Source: Paraburkholderia eburnea (GTDB taxonomy: Bacteria > Pseudomonadota > Gammaproteobacteria > Burkholderiales > Burkholderiaceae). Taken from it: a stretch of 64,000 bases of DNA. This document shows positions 28,335 through 37,204 of this stretch, piece by piece. A program made the translations under genes and the position numbers. Location: NCBI RefSeq assembly GCF_002917095.1, contig NZ_PQGA01000023.1:1-64000 (forward strand), written 5' to 3'. The notes under the pieces were generated by a model. That model did not search any database. It saw nothing but the letters and a program-made list of their open reading frames with translations, and was not told the origin of the DNA. Position 1 is the stretch's first letter; each line of letters begins with the position of its first letter.

Positions 28335-28716
28335 GTGGCGAGTAGAGGTGCGCGCGCGGGCTGCGCGGCGTGAATGTCATTGTAGCCTGCGCGTTTTGCC
28401 TCGACGCGCCTTGTCCTGTTCTCGCCCCGTTGCCGGACTTTCGCGATGCCGCCCGAAAAAGGGCAGCGCGATCGGCCGGCAAGAACGGCTGGCGAGGCGC
28501 GTCGGCGCGGGCGTTGCGCGCAACATCCATCACGGCCTTGACACGGGCGGTGCCCAGGGTGCGTGCTAAAATGCCCGATTCGAATCCACCAATTTGGGCT
28601 TAAGCCGCCGAGGTCCTTCCTGGCAGGGTGTGTGGCGCAAAACGTATGCAAACCAGTCTGTTTGCAACGCGCCGTGCAGCCATCCCGGCCGAAGCCGCGA
28701 CGCAGACACCGATCCG
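28335..28716. other. Divergent intergenic region, dciA-like/secA
   Basis: This 382-base region should hold promoters for both flanking genes. On the plus strand TGCTAAAAT (28564-28572) is a good extended -10. Between it and secA lies a small hairpin GCAAAC/GTTTGC at 28648-28665. The secA frame stays open upstream to a TTG at 28594, but the extra residues do not look like SecA. No separate gene is supported. Confidence 0.5.
28564..28572 (+). promoter_or_regulatory. Extended -10 promoter element for secA
   Basis: TGC followed by TAAAAT is an extended -10. A TTGACA at 28538-28543 lies 23 bases upstream, too far for a standard -35. The leader to the secA start would be about 140 bases. Confidence 0.5.
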
Positions 28717-31521
28717 ATGACCACCGGTTTCTTACAGAAAATCTTTGGCAGCCGCAATCAGCGCCTGATCAAGCAATATCAGAAGACGGTCGCGGCGATC
28801 AACGCGCTCGAACCGACCATCGAGCAATACACCGACGAGCAACTGCGCGCCAAAACCGTTGAATTCCGCGAGCGCGTGGCCAATGGCACGTCGCTCGACG
28901 AGCTGCTGCCCGAAGCCTTCGCTGTCTGCCGCGAGGCGAGCAGGCGCGTGCTGAAGATGCGCCACTTCGACGTCCAGCTGATCGGCGGCATGGTGCTGCA
29001 TTACGGCAAGATCGCCGAAATGCGCACGGGCGAGGGCAAGACGCTCGTCGCCACGCTGCCCGTGTACCTGAACGCCCTGTCGGGGCGCGGCGTGCACGTG
29101 GTCACGGTGAACGACTACCTCGCTCAGCGCGACGCCGAGTGGATGGCGCGTCTCTATAACTTCCTGGGTCTTTCCGTCGGCATCAATCTGTCGCAGATGG
29201 ACCACGGCATGAAGCAGGAAGCCTATAACGCCGACATCACCTACGGCACGAACAACGAGTTCGGCTTCGACTATCTGCGCGACAACATGGTCTACGAGAC
29301 CGAGGCGCGCGTGCAGCGTGCGCTGAACTTCGCCGTGGTCGACGAAGTGGACTCGATCCTGATCGACGAAGCGCGTACGCCGCTCATCATCTCGGGCCAG
29401 GCCGAAGACCACACCGAACTCTACGTGCGCATGAACGCGCTGCCGCCGCTGCTCGAACGCCAGATCGGCGAAGAGAAGGCCGACGGCACGGGCGTGGAAA
29501 AGCCGGGCGATTACACGCTCGACGAAAAGGCGCGTCAGGTGTTCCTGACCGAAGCGGGCCACGAAAAGGCCGAGCGTATGCTCGCCGAGTGGGGCCTGAT
29601 CGGCCAGGGCGAGAGCCTCTACGCGCCGCAGAACATCACGCTGATGCATCATGTGTACGCCGCGCTGCGCGCGCACACGCTGTTCTTCAAGGATCAGCAT
29701 TACGTGGTGCAGAACGGCGAAGTCGTGATCGTCGACGAATTCACGGGCCGCCTGATGGCCGGCCGCCGCTGGTCGGACGGCCTGCACCAGGCCGTGGAAG
29801 CGAAGGAACACGTCAAGATCCAGAGCGAGAACCAGACGCTCGCCTCGATCACGTTCCAGAACTACTTCCGCATGTACGCCAAGCTCTCGGGCATGACGGG
29901 TACGGCGGATACCGAAGCCTACGAATTCAACGAGATCTACGGCCTGGAAACGGTCGTGATCCCGACCAACCGCGTGCCCAAGCGGATCGACAAGCAGGAT
30001 CAGATCTACAAGACCGCGAAGGAGCGTTACGACGCGGTGATCCGCGACATCCGCGACTGCCACGAGCGCGGTCAGCCGGTGCTGGTCGGTACGACCTCGA
30101 TCGAAAACTCGGAAGTGCTCTCGCATCTGCTCACGAAGGCGGGCCTGCCGCATGACGTGCTCAACGCGAAGCAGCACGGACGCGAAGCGGCCATCGTCGC
30201 CGAAGCCGGCCGTCCGAAGCGCATCACCATCGCCACCAACATGGCGGGCCGCGGCACCGACATCGTGCTGGGCGGCAACGTCGAGAAGCAGGCCTCGTTC
30301 ATCGAAGCCGACGATGCGATCCCCGCCGACGAAAAGGCGCGCCGCATCCAGCAACTGCACGACGAATGGCAGACGCTGCACGATCAGGTGAAGGCCGCGG
30401 GCGGTCTGCATATCATCGGCACCGAGCGTCACGAGTCGCGCCGTATCGACAACCAGCTGCGCGGCCGTGCGGGCCGTCAGGGCGATCCGGGTTCGTCGCG
30501 CTTCTATCTGTCGCTCGAAGACCCGCTGCTGCGCATTTTCGCGGGCGACCGCGTGCGCGCCATCATGGACCGCCTGAAGATGCCGGAAGGCGAGGCGATC
30601 GAGGCGGGCATCGTCACGCGTTCGATCGAATCGGCGCAGCGCAAGGTCGAAGCGCGCAACTTCGACATCCGCAAGCAACTGCTCGAATACGACGACGTGT
30701 CGAACGACCAGCGCAAGGTGATCTACCAGCAGCGCAACGAACTGCTCGAAGCGCATGACATCACCGAAACCATCGGCGCGATGCGTCATGGCGTGATCAC
30801 GGACATCGTGCGCCAGTACGTGCCGCACGGCAGCATCGAAGAGCAGTGGGACGTGCCCGAGCTCGAGGAAATCCTGCGCAACGAATGGCAGCTCGACCTC
30901 GCGATCCAGGAAATGATCAACGAGTCGTCGTCGATCGACGCGGACGAAATCCTCGAAGCCGTGATCGCCGCCGCCGACGAAGCCTACGAGCAGAAGGTGG
31001 CGCTCGTGGGCCGCGAATCGTTCAGCGCGTTCGAGCGCTCGGTCATGCTGCAGACGCTCGACCGCAGCTGGCGCGAACACCTTGCCGCGCTCGATCACCT
31101 GCGTCAGGGCATCCATCTGCGCGGTTATGCGCAGAAGAACCCGAAGCAGGAATACAAGCGCGAGGCGTTCGAACTGTTCGCCGCCATGCTCGACGCCGTG
31201 AAGCAGGAAGTCACGCGCATCGTCATGAACGTGCAGATCCAGTCGCCGCAACAGCTCGAAGAAGCCGCCGAGCAGATGGAAGAGCAGGGCGGCCATCTGG
31301 AGAACGTCGAGTTCCGTCACGCCGAATTCGCGGAAACGGGCGCCGAAGCCGCACCCGTTGCAGCCGCCGCACCGGTGGCGGATGCCGCCGCCGCGATGGT
31401 CGGCGCCGCCATGAGCCATGATGCGCTGGGCGCCGACGGCGTGCCGAAGGTCGGCCGCAACGACCCGTGCCCGTGCGGCAGCGGCAAGAAGTACAAGCAG
31501 TGCCACGGCAAGATCGCGTGA
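28717..31521 (+). CDS. secA: Preprotein translocase ATPase SecA
   Basis: A 934-residue motor of the Sec pathway. The Walker A region EMRTGEGKTLVATLP (~101) and DEVDS box (VVDEVDSILIDEARTPL, ~207) are present, followed by the preprotein-binding region, NBD2 (TNMAGRGTDIVLGGNV), helical scaffold and a C-terminal zinc tail CPCGSGKKYKQCH, which binds SecB and phospholipid. I start at the ATG at 28717 (MTTGFLQKIFGSRN). An Ala-rich linker precedes the zinc tail. Confidence 0.97.
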   Translation: MTTGFLQKIFGSRNQRLIKQYQKTVAAINALEPTIEQYTDEQLRAKTVEFRERVANGTSLDELLPEAFAVCREASRRVLKMRHFDVQLIGGMVLHYGKIAEMRTGEGKTLVATLPVYLNALSGRGVHVVTVNDYLAQRDAEWMARLYNFLGLSVGINLSQMDHGMKQEAYNADITYGTNNEFGFDYLRDNMVYETEARVQRALNFAVVDEVDSILIDEARTPLIISGQAEDHTELYVRMNALPPLLERQIGEEKADGTGVEKPGDYTLDEKARQVFLTEAGHEKAERMLAEWGLIGQGESLYAPQNITLMHHVYAALRAHTLFFKDQHYVVQNGEVVIVDEFTGRLMAGRRWSDGLHQAVEAKEHVKIQSENQTLASITFQNYFRMYAKLSGMTGTADTEAYEFNEIYGLETVVIPTNRVPKRIDKQDQIYKTAKERYDAVIRDIRDCHERGQPVLVGTTSIENSEVLSHLLTKAGLPHDVLNAKQHGREAAIVAEAGRPKRITIATNMAGRGTDIVLGGNVEKQASFIEADDAIPADEKARRIQQLHDEWQTLHDQVKAAGGLHIIGTERHESRRIDNQLRGRAGRQGDPGSSRFYLSLEDPLLRIFAGDRVRAIMDRLKMPEGEAIEAGIVTRSIESAQRKVEARNFDIRKQLLEYDDVSNDQRKVIYQQRNELLEAHDITETIGAMRHGVITDIVRQYVPHGSIEEQWDVPELEEILRNEWQLDLAIQEMINESSSIDADEILEAVIAAADEAYEQKVALVGRESFSAFERSVMLQTLDRSWREHLAALDHLRQGIHLRGYAQKNPKQEYKREAFELFAAMLDAVKQEVTRIVMNVQIQSPQQLEEAAEQMEEQGGHLENVEFRHAEFAETGAEAAPVAAAAPVADAAAAMVGAAMSHDALGADGVPKVGRNDPCPCGSGKKYKQCHGKIA

Positions 31522-31606
31522 TGGAGCGCGGCGGCGTGCGTATCGATCGATGTACGTCGATCCCCGCGCCGTCCGATCCATGACGCGCTTGCGCGTTGAT
31601 TCCGGT

Positions 31607-31638
31607 GGCCCGCTCTCCATGGCGGGCCTTGCGTTTTG
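31607..31638 (+). terminator. Terminator-like hairpin after secA
   Basis: GGCCCGC and GCGGGCC pair around an 8-base loop and are followed by TTGCGTTTT. A second inverted repeat ATGCCGGCC/GGCCGGCAT (31646-31680) follows just before argJ. Confidence 0.55.
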
Positions 31639-31703
31639 AATCCCGATGCCGGCCAGGTTGACAGACGTCGCGGCCGGCATTGCCTTTTCGACAGGTCGCC
31701 ATC

Positions 31704-32945
31704 ATGGCTGTCAATTTCCCCTCGATCGAACCCGCACAACTTCATCCGGTCGCCGGCGTGACGCTCGGCTGGGCAGAAGCCCATATCCGCAAGCCCAACC
31801 GCAAGGACGTGCTGGTGATTTCCGTCGATGAAAGCGCGAGCGTCGCGGGCGTGTTCACGCTCAACCGCTTTTGCGCCGCGCCGGTGACGGTGTGCCGCGA
31901 AAATCTCGCGAAGGTGCGCGAGGGCGGCAAGGGCATCCGCGCGCTGGTCATCAACACGGGCAACGCGAACGCGGGCACGGGCGAGCCGGGCATGAAGCAC
32001 GCGCGCGAAACCTGCGATGAACTTGCGCGCCTCGCGGGCATCGAGCCGTCGCAGGTGCTGCCGTTCTCGACGGGCGTGATTCTCGAACCGCTGCCGATCG
32101 AGCGCCTGAAGGCGGGCCTGCCCGCCGCGCTCGCCAACCGCAAGGAAGCGAACTGGTACGACGCCGCGCAGGCGATCATGACGACCGACACGCTGCCGAA
32201 GGCGGCGTCGCGCCAGGTCACGATCGACGGCCACACGGTCACGCTCACCGGCATCAGCAAGGGCGCGGGCATGATCAAGCCGAACATGGCGACCATGCTG
32301 GGCTTCCTCGCGTTCGACGCGAACGTCGCGCAGCCGGTGCTCGACGAACTCGTCAAGCATGTGGCCGACCGCTCGTTCAACTGCATCACGATCGACGGCG
32401 ATACCTCGACCAACGATTCGTTCATCCTGATCGCCTCGGGCAAGTCCAGTCTGCCCGCGATCACCTCGACCGATTCGCCCGCGTACGCCGCACTGCGCGA
32501 CGCCGTCACGGAAGTGGCTCAGACGCTCTCGCAGCTGATCGTGCGCGACGGCGAAGGCGCGACGAAGTTCATGACCGTGCAGGTCGAAGGCGGCAAGGAC
32601 GTCGCCGAATGCCGCCAGATCGCCTACGCGATCGGCCATTCGCCGCTCGTGAAGACGGCGTTCTATGCATCGGACCCCAACCTGGGCCGAATTCTCGCTG
32701 CGATCGGCTATGCGGGCGTGACGGATCTGGACGTGGGCAAGATCGACCTGTACCTGGACGACGTGCTCGTCGCGAAGGCGGGCGGCCGCAATCCGGACTA
32801 CAAGGAAGAAGACGGCCAGCGCGTCATGAAGAAGAGCGAGATCCTGATCCGCGTGGTGCTGGGCCGCGGCAACGCCGAAGCCACCGTCTGGACCTGCGAT
32901 CTCTCGCACGACTACGTGAGCATCAACGCCGATTACCGTTCCTGA
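31704..32945 (+). CDS. argJ: Bifunctional glutamate N-acetyltransferase / amino-acid acetyltransferase ArgJ
   Basis: A 413-residue ornithine acetyltransferase that recycles acetyl groups in arginine synthesis and may also make N-acetylglutamate. It is a self-cleaving proenzyme: the Ala-Thr bond in KPNMATMLGFLAFD (Thr at ~197) is the autoproteolytic site. TGNANAGTG and DGDTSTNDSF are family motifs. The ATG at 31704 (MAVNFPSIEP) fits the family start; the open frame extends 8 codons upstream. Confidence 0.94.
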   Translation: MAVNFPSIEPAQLHPVAGVTLGWAEAHIRKPNRKDVLVISVDESASVAGVFTLNRFCAAPVTVCRENLAKVREGGKGIRALVINTGNANAGTGEPGMKHARETCDELARLAGIEPSQVLPFSTGVILEPLPIERLKAGLPAALANRKEANWYDAAQAIMTTDTLPKAASRQVTIDGHTVTLTGISKGAGMIKPNMATMLGFLAFDANVAQPVLDELVKHVADRSFNCITIDGDTSTNDSFILIASGKSSLPAITSTDSPAYAALRDAVTEVAQTLSQLIVRDGEGATKFMTVQVEGGKDVAECRQIAYAIGHSPLVKTAFYASDPNLGRILAAIGYAGVTDLDVGKIDLYLDDVLVAKAGGRNPDYKEEDGQRVMKKSEILIRVVLGRGNAEATVWTCDLSHDYVSINADYRS

Positions 32946-32976
32946 TTCGGTTCCTGAACTCTTTACGCAAGACGCA

Positions 32977-33849
32977 ATGGACAAGCTCGAACAGTTTCTG
33001 ACCCGTGCCGAAGCGCTGCTCGGCCGCCTCGAAGCCGTGCTGCCGCCGGCGGCGCCCGATGTCGACTGGAACGCGGCGGTCGCGTTTCGCTGGCGCAAGC
33101 GCCAGGGCCGCGGCTTCCTGCAGCCGGTTCCGGCGATTTCGCTGATCTCGCTGGACGATCTGCAGAATATCGATCGTCAGAAGGACCTCATCGACCGCAA
33201 CACGCGTCAGTTCGTGCAGAAGAAGCCCGCTAACAACGTGCTGCTGACGGGCGCGCGCGGCACCGGCAAGTCGTCGCTGATCAAGGCCTGCCTGAACGCC
33301 TATTCGCAGGACGGCCTGCGCCTGATCGAAGTCGACAAGGACGATCTGCACGACCTGGGCGATATCGTCGATCTGATCTCGACGCGCCCCGAGCGCTTCA
33401 TCGTGTTCTGCGACGATCTTTCGTTCGAAGAAGGCGAATCGGGCTACAAGGCGCTCAAGGTGGCGCTCGATGGCTCGGTGGCCGCGCAGTCGGACAACGT
33501 GCTGATCTACGCGACCTCGAACCGCCGCCATCTGCTGCCCGAGTACATGAGCGACAACGAGTCCTACAAGCACATGCCCGACGGTGAGATTCATCCGGGC
33601 GAGGTGGTGGAAGAGAAGATCTCGCTGTCGGAACGTTTCGGTCTGTGGGTGAGCTTCTATCCGTTCAAGCAGGACGACTATCTGACGATCGTCGGACACT
33701 GGCTGCGCCACTTCGGCTGCGGCGACGCGGAAGTCGAAGCCGCGCGCGGCGACGCGCTGGTCTGGGCGCTGGAGCGTGGATCGCGCTCGGGCCGTGTGGC
33801 GTGGCAGTTTGCGCGCGACTGGTCGGGCAAGAAGGCGCAAGAGGCATGA
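32977..33849 (+). CDS. DUF815-family AAA+ ATPase
   Basis: A 290-residue protein with a P-loop (VLLTGARGTGKSSLIKA, ~88-104) and a Walker B-like FIVFCDDLSFEEGE (~143). The central YATSNRRHLLPEYMSDN motif is typical of DUF815 ATPases. Function is not established for the family. It is 31 bases after argJ and overlaps mutT by ATGA, so the three are probably cotranscribed. Confidence 0.85.
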   Translation: MDKLEQFLTRAEALLGRLEAVLPPAAPDVDWNAAVAFRWRKRQGRGFLQPVPAISLISLDDLQNIDRQKDLIDRNTRQFVQKKPANNVLLTGARGTGKSSLIKACLNAYSQDGLRLIEVDKDDLHDLGDIVDLISTRPERFIVFCDDLSFEEGESGYKALKVALDGSVAAQSDNVLIYATSNRRHLLPEYMSDNESYKHMPDGEIHPGEVVEEKISLSERFGLWVSFYPFKQDDYLTIVGHWLRHFGCGDAEVEAARGDALVWALERGSRSGRVAWQFARDWSGKKAQEA

Positions 33850-34265
33850 GCGAACCAGCAAAGGATGCCGCGCAGGCGCGTCCCGTGACCGAAGTGGCCG
33901 TGGGCGTGCTGGTGCAGCCCGACGGCCGCTATCTGCTCGCACAGCGCCCCGAGGGCAAGCCCTATGCCGGCTACTGGGAATTTCCCGGCGGCAAGCTGGA
34001 AAAGGGCGAGTCGGTCGAGGCCGCGCTTGCGCGCGAACTGCACGAAGAGCTGGGTATCGACGTGAAGGCGTGCCATCGCTGGCATACGCTCGAACACGAT
34101 TATCCGCACGCCTATGTGCGGCTGTACTTCTGCAAGGTCACGGACTGGACCGGCGAGCCGCATGGCCGCGAAGGCCAGGCGCTGGCCTGGCAGGCGCTGC
34201 CCGCGAGCGTCGAGCCGCTGTTGCCCGCCACGATTCCCGTGCTGGAGTGGCTGGCGGCGGAGTGA
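33846..34265 (+). CDS. mutT: 8-oxo-dGTP diphosphatase MutT (Nudix)
   Basis: A 139-residue Nudix hydrolase. The Nudix box is visible as GGKLEKGESVEAALAREL followed by HEELGI, and the start VTEVAVGVLVQPDGRYLLAQR and end VLEWL match MutT, which removes oxidised guanine nucleotides. The ATG at 33846 overlaps the DUF815 stop; the frame is open farther upstream inside that gene. It ends at a bidirectional terminator. Confidence 0.9.
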   Translation: MSEPAKDAAQARPVTEVAVGVLVQPDGRYLLAQRPEGKPYAGYWEFPGGKLEKGESVEAALARELHEELGIDVKACHRWHTLEHDYPHAYVRLYFCKVTDWTGEPHGREGQALAWQALPASVEPLLPATIPVLEWLAAE

Positions 34266-34298
34266 CCCGCGTGAGCGGTGAAGCGTTGGCAGAAACAC

Positions 34299-34336
34299 AA
34301 AAGCCGCTGCACGGTTGACGTGCAGCGGCTTTTTTA
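34299..34336. terminator. Bidirectional terminator, mutT / yacG
   Basis: AAAAGCCGCTGCACG and CGTGCAGCGGCTTTTTT form a near-perfect 15-bp stem with T-runs in both directions between convergent genes. Confidence 0.92.
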
Positions 34337-34359
34337 TCTGGCGTGAACGCTGGCGGTGC

Positions 34360-34557
34360 TTACTGGCGCGTATCGGTGGGCGGCGCCTCGTCGTCGGGCG
34401 GCGTGTCTTCTTCATTGCCGCCGATCCGGTACTTTTCGGCGGCCCAGGCGCCCAGGTCCATCTGCTTGCAGCGTTCCGAGCAGAACGGGCGGAAACGGTT
34501 TTCCGGAACCCAGCGGACATCCTTGCCGCAGGTCGGACATTTGACGACGGTAATCAT
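34360..34557 (-). CDS. yacG: DNA gyrase inhibitor YacG
   Basis: A 65-residue zinc-finger protein. Cysteines 7, 10, 26 and 30 (KCPTC ... FCSERC) form the zinc site. YacG binds GyrB and inhibits gyrase in E. coli. The acidic Pro-rich tail is disordered-like. Last gene of the pilB-to-yacG run, 96 bases after zapD. Confidence 0.9.
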   Translation of the reverse strand: MITVVKCPTCGKDVRWVPENRFRPFCSERCKQMDLGAWAAEKYRIGGNEEDTPPDDEAPPTDTRQ

Positions 34558-34653
34558 TCGGTCGACTGATCAGTAGCTGGGCGGCGCCGTTTCAGTGGCG
34601 CCGCGGTTGGCAAAAGCAGGTTCGTGCGTTGGTGTGCCCGCGTGCAAGCGTGC

Positions 34654-35409
34654 TTACAGGCTGCAGAGCGTGAGCTGGAACGGCACGTCCTGATCGACGG
34701 CGCGCGGGCGCAGATCGCCATCCTGAACGGTGAAACGCACCCACAACATGTATTTGTTGGCGCTCGCTTCGGGAATCACGCGCAAATCCGGTGCCACGCG
34801 CACCTGCATCAACTGATAGGTGCGGCCCGAGAGCATTTGCTGATAGCTGCCCTGCATCGCCATGACCTTCGATCCCTGGCCCGATTCGCGCGCGAGACGC
34901 AGCACGATGCTGGCGGCGTCGCGCAGCGGCAGGAGCGGCGTGACCCACTTGGCGATGTCCTGGCGGCGCTGGTCGGCGTGCAACTGCTGCCACGCGTAGT
35001 ACGAGGGCAGATCGAACTTGCAGGTGCCGCCCGGAATGATCGCGCGGCTGCGGATGCTGGTGAGCCATTCGTTGTCCGCAAGATGCTGGCCGGTTTTGCC
35101 CTGCATCTGCGTGAGACCCGCGAGCGTCTGCTCGATTTCGCCGAGCACGCTCTCCAGCGCATTCTGTTCGATGCCGGGATTGCCGCGGAACGGTGCGAGC
35201 GTCTGACGCTGTCTCTCGAGCTCCTTCATCAGGTCCGACTTGAGATCGGCGCGGCCTGCGACTTCCGCGATTTCGAAGAGCGTCGTGAGCGCAACGTGAT
35301 GTTCCCTCGGATCCTCCTGGGTCAGGAAAAACGTGAAGCGCTCGAACAGGTCTTCGAGGCGCAGCAGCGTCCGGATTCGCTCGTTGAAGGGATACTCGTA
35401 AAGAATCAA
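34654..35409 (-). CDS. zapD: Cell division protein ZapD
   Basis: A 251-residue cytoplasmic FtsZ-bundling protein (DUF1342 family). The start MILYEYPFNERIRTLLRLE is the family signature; a mainly helical N-terminal half and a beta-rich C-terminal half with QGSYQQML follow. ZapD binds the FtsZ C-terminal peptide, also encoded in this window. It lies 186 bases after coaE, with a possible weak terminator between. Confidence 0.92.
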   Translation of the reverse strand: MILYEYPFNERIRTLLRLEDLFERFTFFLTQEDPREHHVALTTLFEIAEVAGRADLKSDLMKELERQRQTLAPFRGNPGIEQNALESVLGEIEQTLAGLTQMQGKTGQHLADNEWLTSIRSRAIIPGGTCKFDLPSYYAWQQLHADQRRQDIAKWVTPLLPLRDAASIVLRLARESGQGSKVMAMQGSYQQMLSGRTYQLMQVRVAPDLRVIPEASANKYMLWVRFTVQDGDLRPRAVDQDVPFQLTLCSL

Positions 35410-35564
35410 GCGCGCTCGCCTCGGGCGTGGTCGGTGAAGGATTGCAGCACATTCTAATGCCGTGGGTCTACCGTCGCAATCGCACTCGCCGGCACAAGGC
35501 CGTTACGTCAGTGTTTTCCTGCAGATTCCCGTAAATTTTCGCTCGCCGGGCATGACTTGTGCCC

Positions 35565-35591
35565 AAAAAAAGCACCCTGGCGCCGAGCCAG
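35565..35591 (-). terminator. Weak terminator after coaE
   Basis: On the minus strand a short CTGGC/GCCAG hairpin is followed, after 5 bases, by T(7). It may partly separate coaE from zapD. Confidence 0.4.
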
Positions 35592-35595
35592 CGCA

Positions 35596-36198
35596 CTACG
35601 AGCGTGCGAGCGCGAGATAACGTTGATGCAGTATTTCGACATCCTGTGCGAGTGCGTCGAGCGCGACGTCGTCATTGACGATCACGTCGTCGGCGGCGGC
35701 GAGGCGCGCTTCACGCGTGGCCTGACGCGCGATGATCGCGAGGACCTGTTCGCGCGTGAAGCCGTTGCGGGACATCACCCGCGCGATCTGCGTTTCTACG
35801 CTGCAATCGACGGTGAGCACGCGATTCACGCGTGTCTTCCACGCACCCGATTCAACCAGCAGAGGCACGACCAGGATCACATATGGGCCGTTGGCCTCGC
35901 GCGCTTCCCGTTCGGTTTCCGCGCGGATCAGCGGGTGCGTGATCGCTTCGAGGCGCTTGCGCGCGGCCTCGTCGCCGAATACGAGTGCACGCATGCGTGC
36001 GCGGTCCATAGAGCCATCGGCGGCGACGAATTCAGGGCCGAATTGCGCCGCGATTTGCGGCATGGCCATGCCATGCGGCGCGGTGACGCGATGGGCGATC
36101 ACGTCCGTATCCACGAGCGGCACGCCGCGCGCCGCGAACAGATCCGCGACCGTGGATTTGCCGCTGCCGATACCCCCAGTCAATCCAACCGCAATCAT
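35596..36198 (-). CDS. coaE: Dephospho-CoA kinase
   Basis: A 200-residue P-loop kinase that phosphorylates dephospho-CoA in the last step of CoA synthesis. The P-loop is GLTGGIGSGKSTVADLF (~5-21); LVDTDVIAHRVT and RNGFTREQVLAIIARQ are family motifs. It lies 12 bases after pilD, a linkage common in proteobacteria. Confidence 0.94.
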   Translation of the reverse strand: MIAVGLTGGIGSGKSTVADLFAARGVPLVDTDVIAHRVTAPHGMAMPQIAAQFGPEFVAADGSMDRARMRALVFGDEAARKRLEAITHPLIRAETEREAREANGPYVILVVPLLVESGAWKTRVNRVLTVDCSVETQIARVMSRNGFTREQVLAIIARQATREARLAAADDVIVNDDVALDALAQDVEILHQRYLALARS

Positions 36199-36210
36199 CG
36201 ATTCATTTCC

Positions 36211-37176
36211 TCACGCAAAAACGCCATAGAGCGGCGTGCCCGCAAATAGCGTGACGAACGCGCCCGCTGCCAGATAAGGGCCAAACGGTAACGGTTCCTC
36301 GAAACGCATGCGCCCGCTCAAGGTGGCGGCGATCCCGACCACGGCGCCCGCCACCGCGCTGATCACGATGATCTGCGGCAGCGCGGCCCAGCCGAGCCAC
36401 GCGCCGAGTGCGGCGAGCAGCTTGAAGTCGCCATGGCCCATGCCCTCGATGCCACGCAGCAGGCGAAACAGCCAGTACACGGACCAGAGCGCGAGATAGC
36501 CCGCGACCGCGCCGACGACGGCGCTTTGCAGATCGGTGAAGGTGTCGGCGAGATTCACCAGCAGGCCGGCCCAGACGAGCGGCAGCGTGATCGCGTCGGG
36601 CAGCAGGCGATGTTCGAGATCGATCACGCTCGCGGCGATGAGCGTTGCACTCAGCGCGAACGCCGCAAGCGCCTTGCCGGTGGGGCCGAATGCGAGCAGT
36701 GCGCCTGCCGCGCAGAGTGCGCTCGCGATTTCGACGGCTGGATAGCGCAGGCTCACGCGCGTGCCGCATTGCGAGCAGCGCCCGCGCAACAGGAGCCAGC
36801 TCACCAGCGGAATGTTTTCCCACGCGCGCAGCACGTGGCCGCAATGCGGGCAGGCGCTGCGCGGCAGCCAGAGGTTGTAGCGCGTGGGCAGGCCGTCGTT
36901 GAAGAGGTCTGCGCTCGCGTTCGGCTGTTCGAGGACTTCGGCGGCGTCGGCGCGCCATGCCCGCTCCAGCATGATCGGCAGCCGGTGCACGACCACGTTG
37001 AGAAAGCTGCCGATCACGAGGCCGATCACGATCGCGAATCCCATCATCACGCCGGGCGGCAACGCAGCGAGCGCGATGGATAAGGACGAGGGCGCGTCGG
37101 GCGGCACGAGCGGCGACGCGTTGAAGGACGACGCGAATGACGTGGAAGCGGCGGAGGACGATAAAAGGACGGACAT
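36211..37176 (-). CDS. pilD: Prepilin leader peptidase / N-methyltransferase PilD
   Basis: A 321-residue polytopic inner-membrane aspartic protease that cleaves and N-methylates type IV prepilins and type II pseudopilins. Two CxxC pairs (CPHCG, CSQCG) in the cytoplasmic loop and the catalytic aspartates in SVIDLEHRLLPD and GMGHGDFKL are visible. The Ser/Ala-rich first ~30 residues exceed the family norm; the true start may lie downstream, near MMGFAIVIG. It lies 28 bases after pilC. Confidence 0.92.
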   Translation of the reverse strand: MSVLLSSSAASTSFASSFNASPLVPPDAPSSLSIALAALPPGVMMGFAIVIGLVIGSFLNVVVHRLPIMLERAWRADAAEVLEQPNASADLFNDGLPTRYNLWLPRSACPHCGHVLRAWENIPLVSWLLLRGRCSQCGTRVSLRYPAVEIASALCAAGALLAFGPTGKALAAFALSATLIAASVIDLEHRLLPDAITLPLVWAGLLVNLADTFTDLQSAVVGAVAGYLALWSVYWLFRLLRGIEGMGHGDFKLLAALGAWLGWAALPQIIVISAVAGAVVGIAATLSGRMRFEEPLPFGPYLAAGAFVTLFAGTPLYGVFA

Positions 37177-37204
37177 GTGCGGGAACCGTAATCTGGCAGC
37201 GATG

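Noticed and set aside
28594..28716. N-terminal extension of SecA from a TTG at 28594
   Set aside because: The 41 extra residues (MGLSRRGPSWQGVWRKTY...) are unlike SecA, and the ATG at 28717 gives the family start MTTGFLQKIF.
28732..31680. A 982-codon minus-strand open frame across secA
   Set aside because: Antisense shadow of secA with the same His/Arg/Val-rich composition and no domain.
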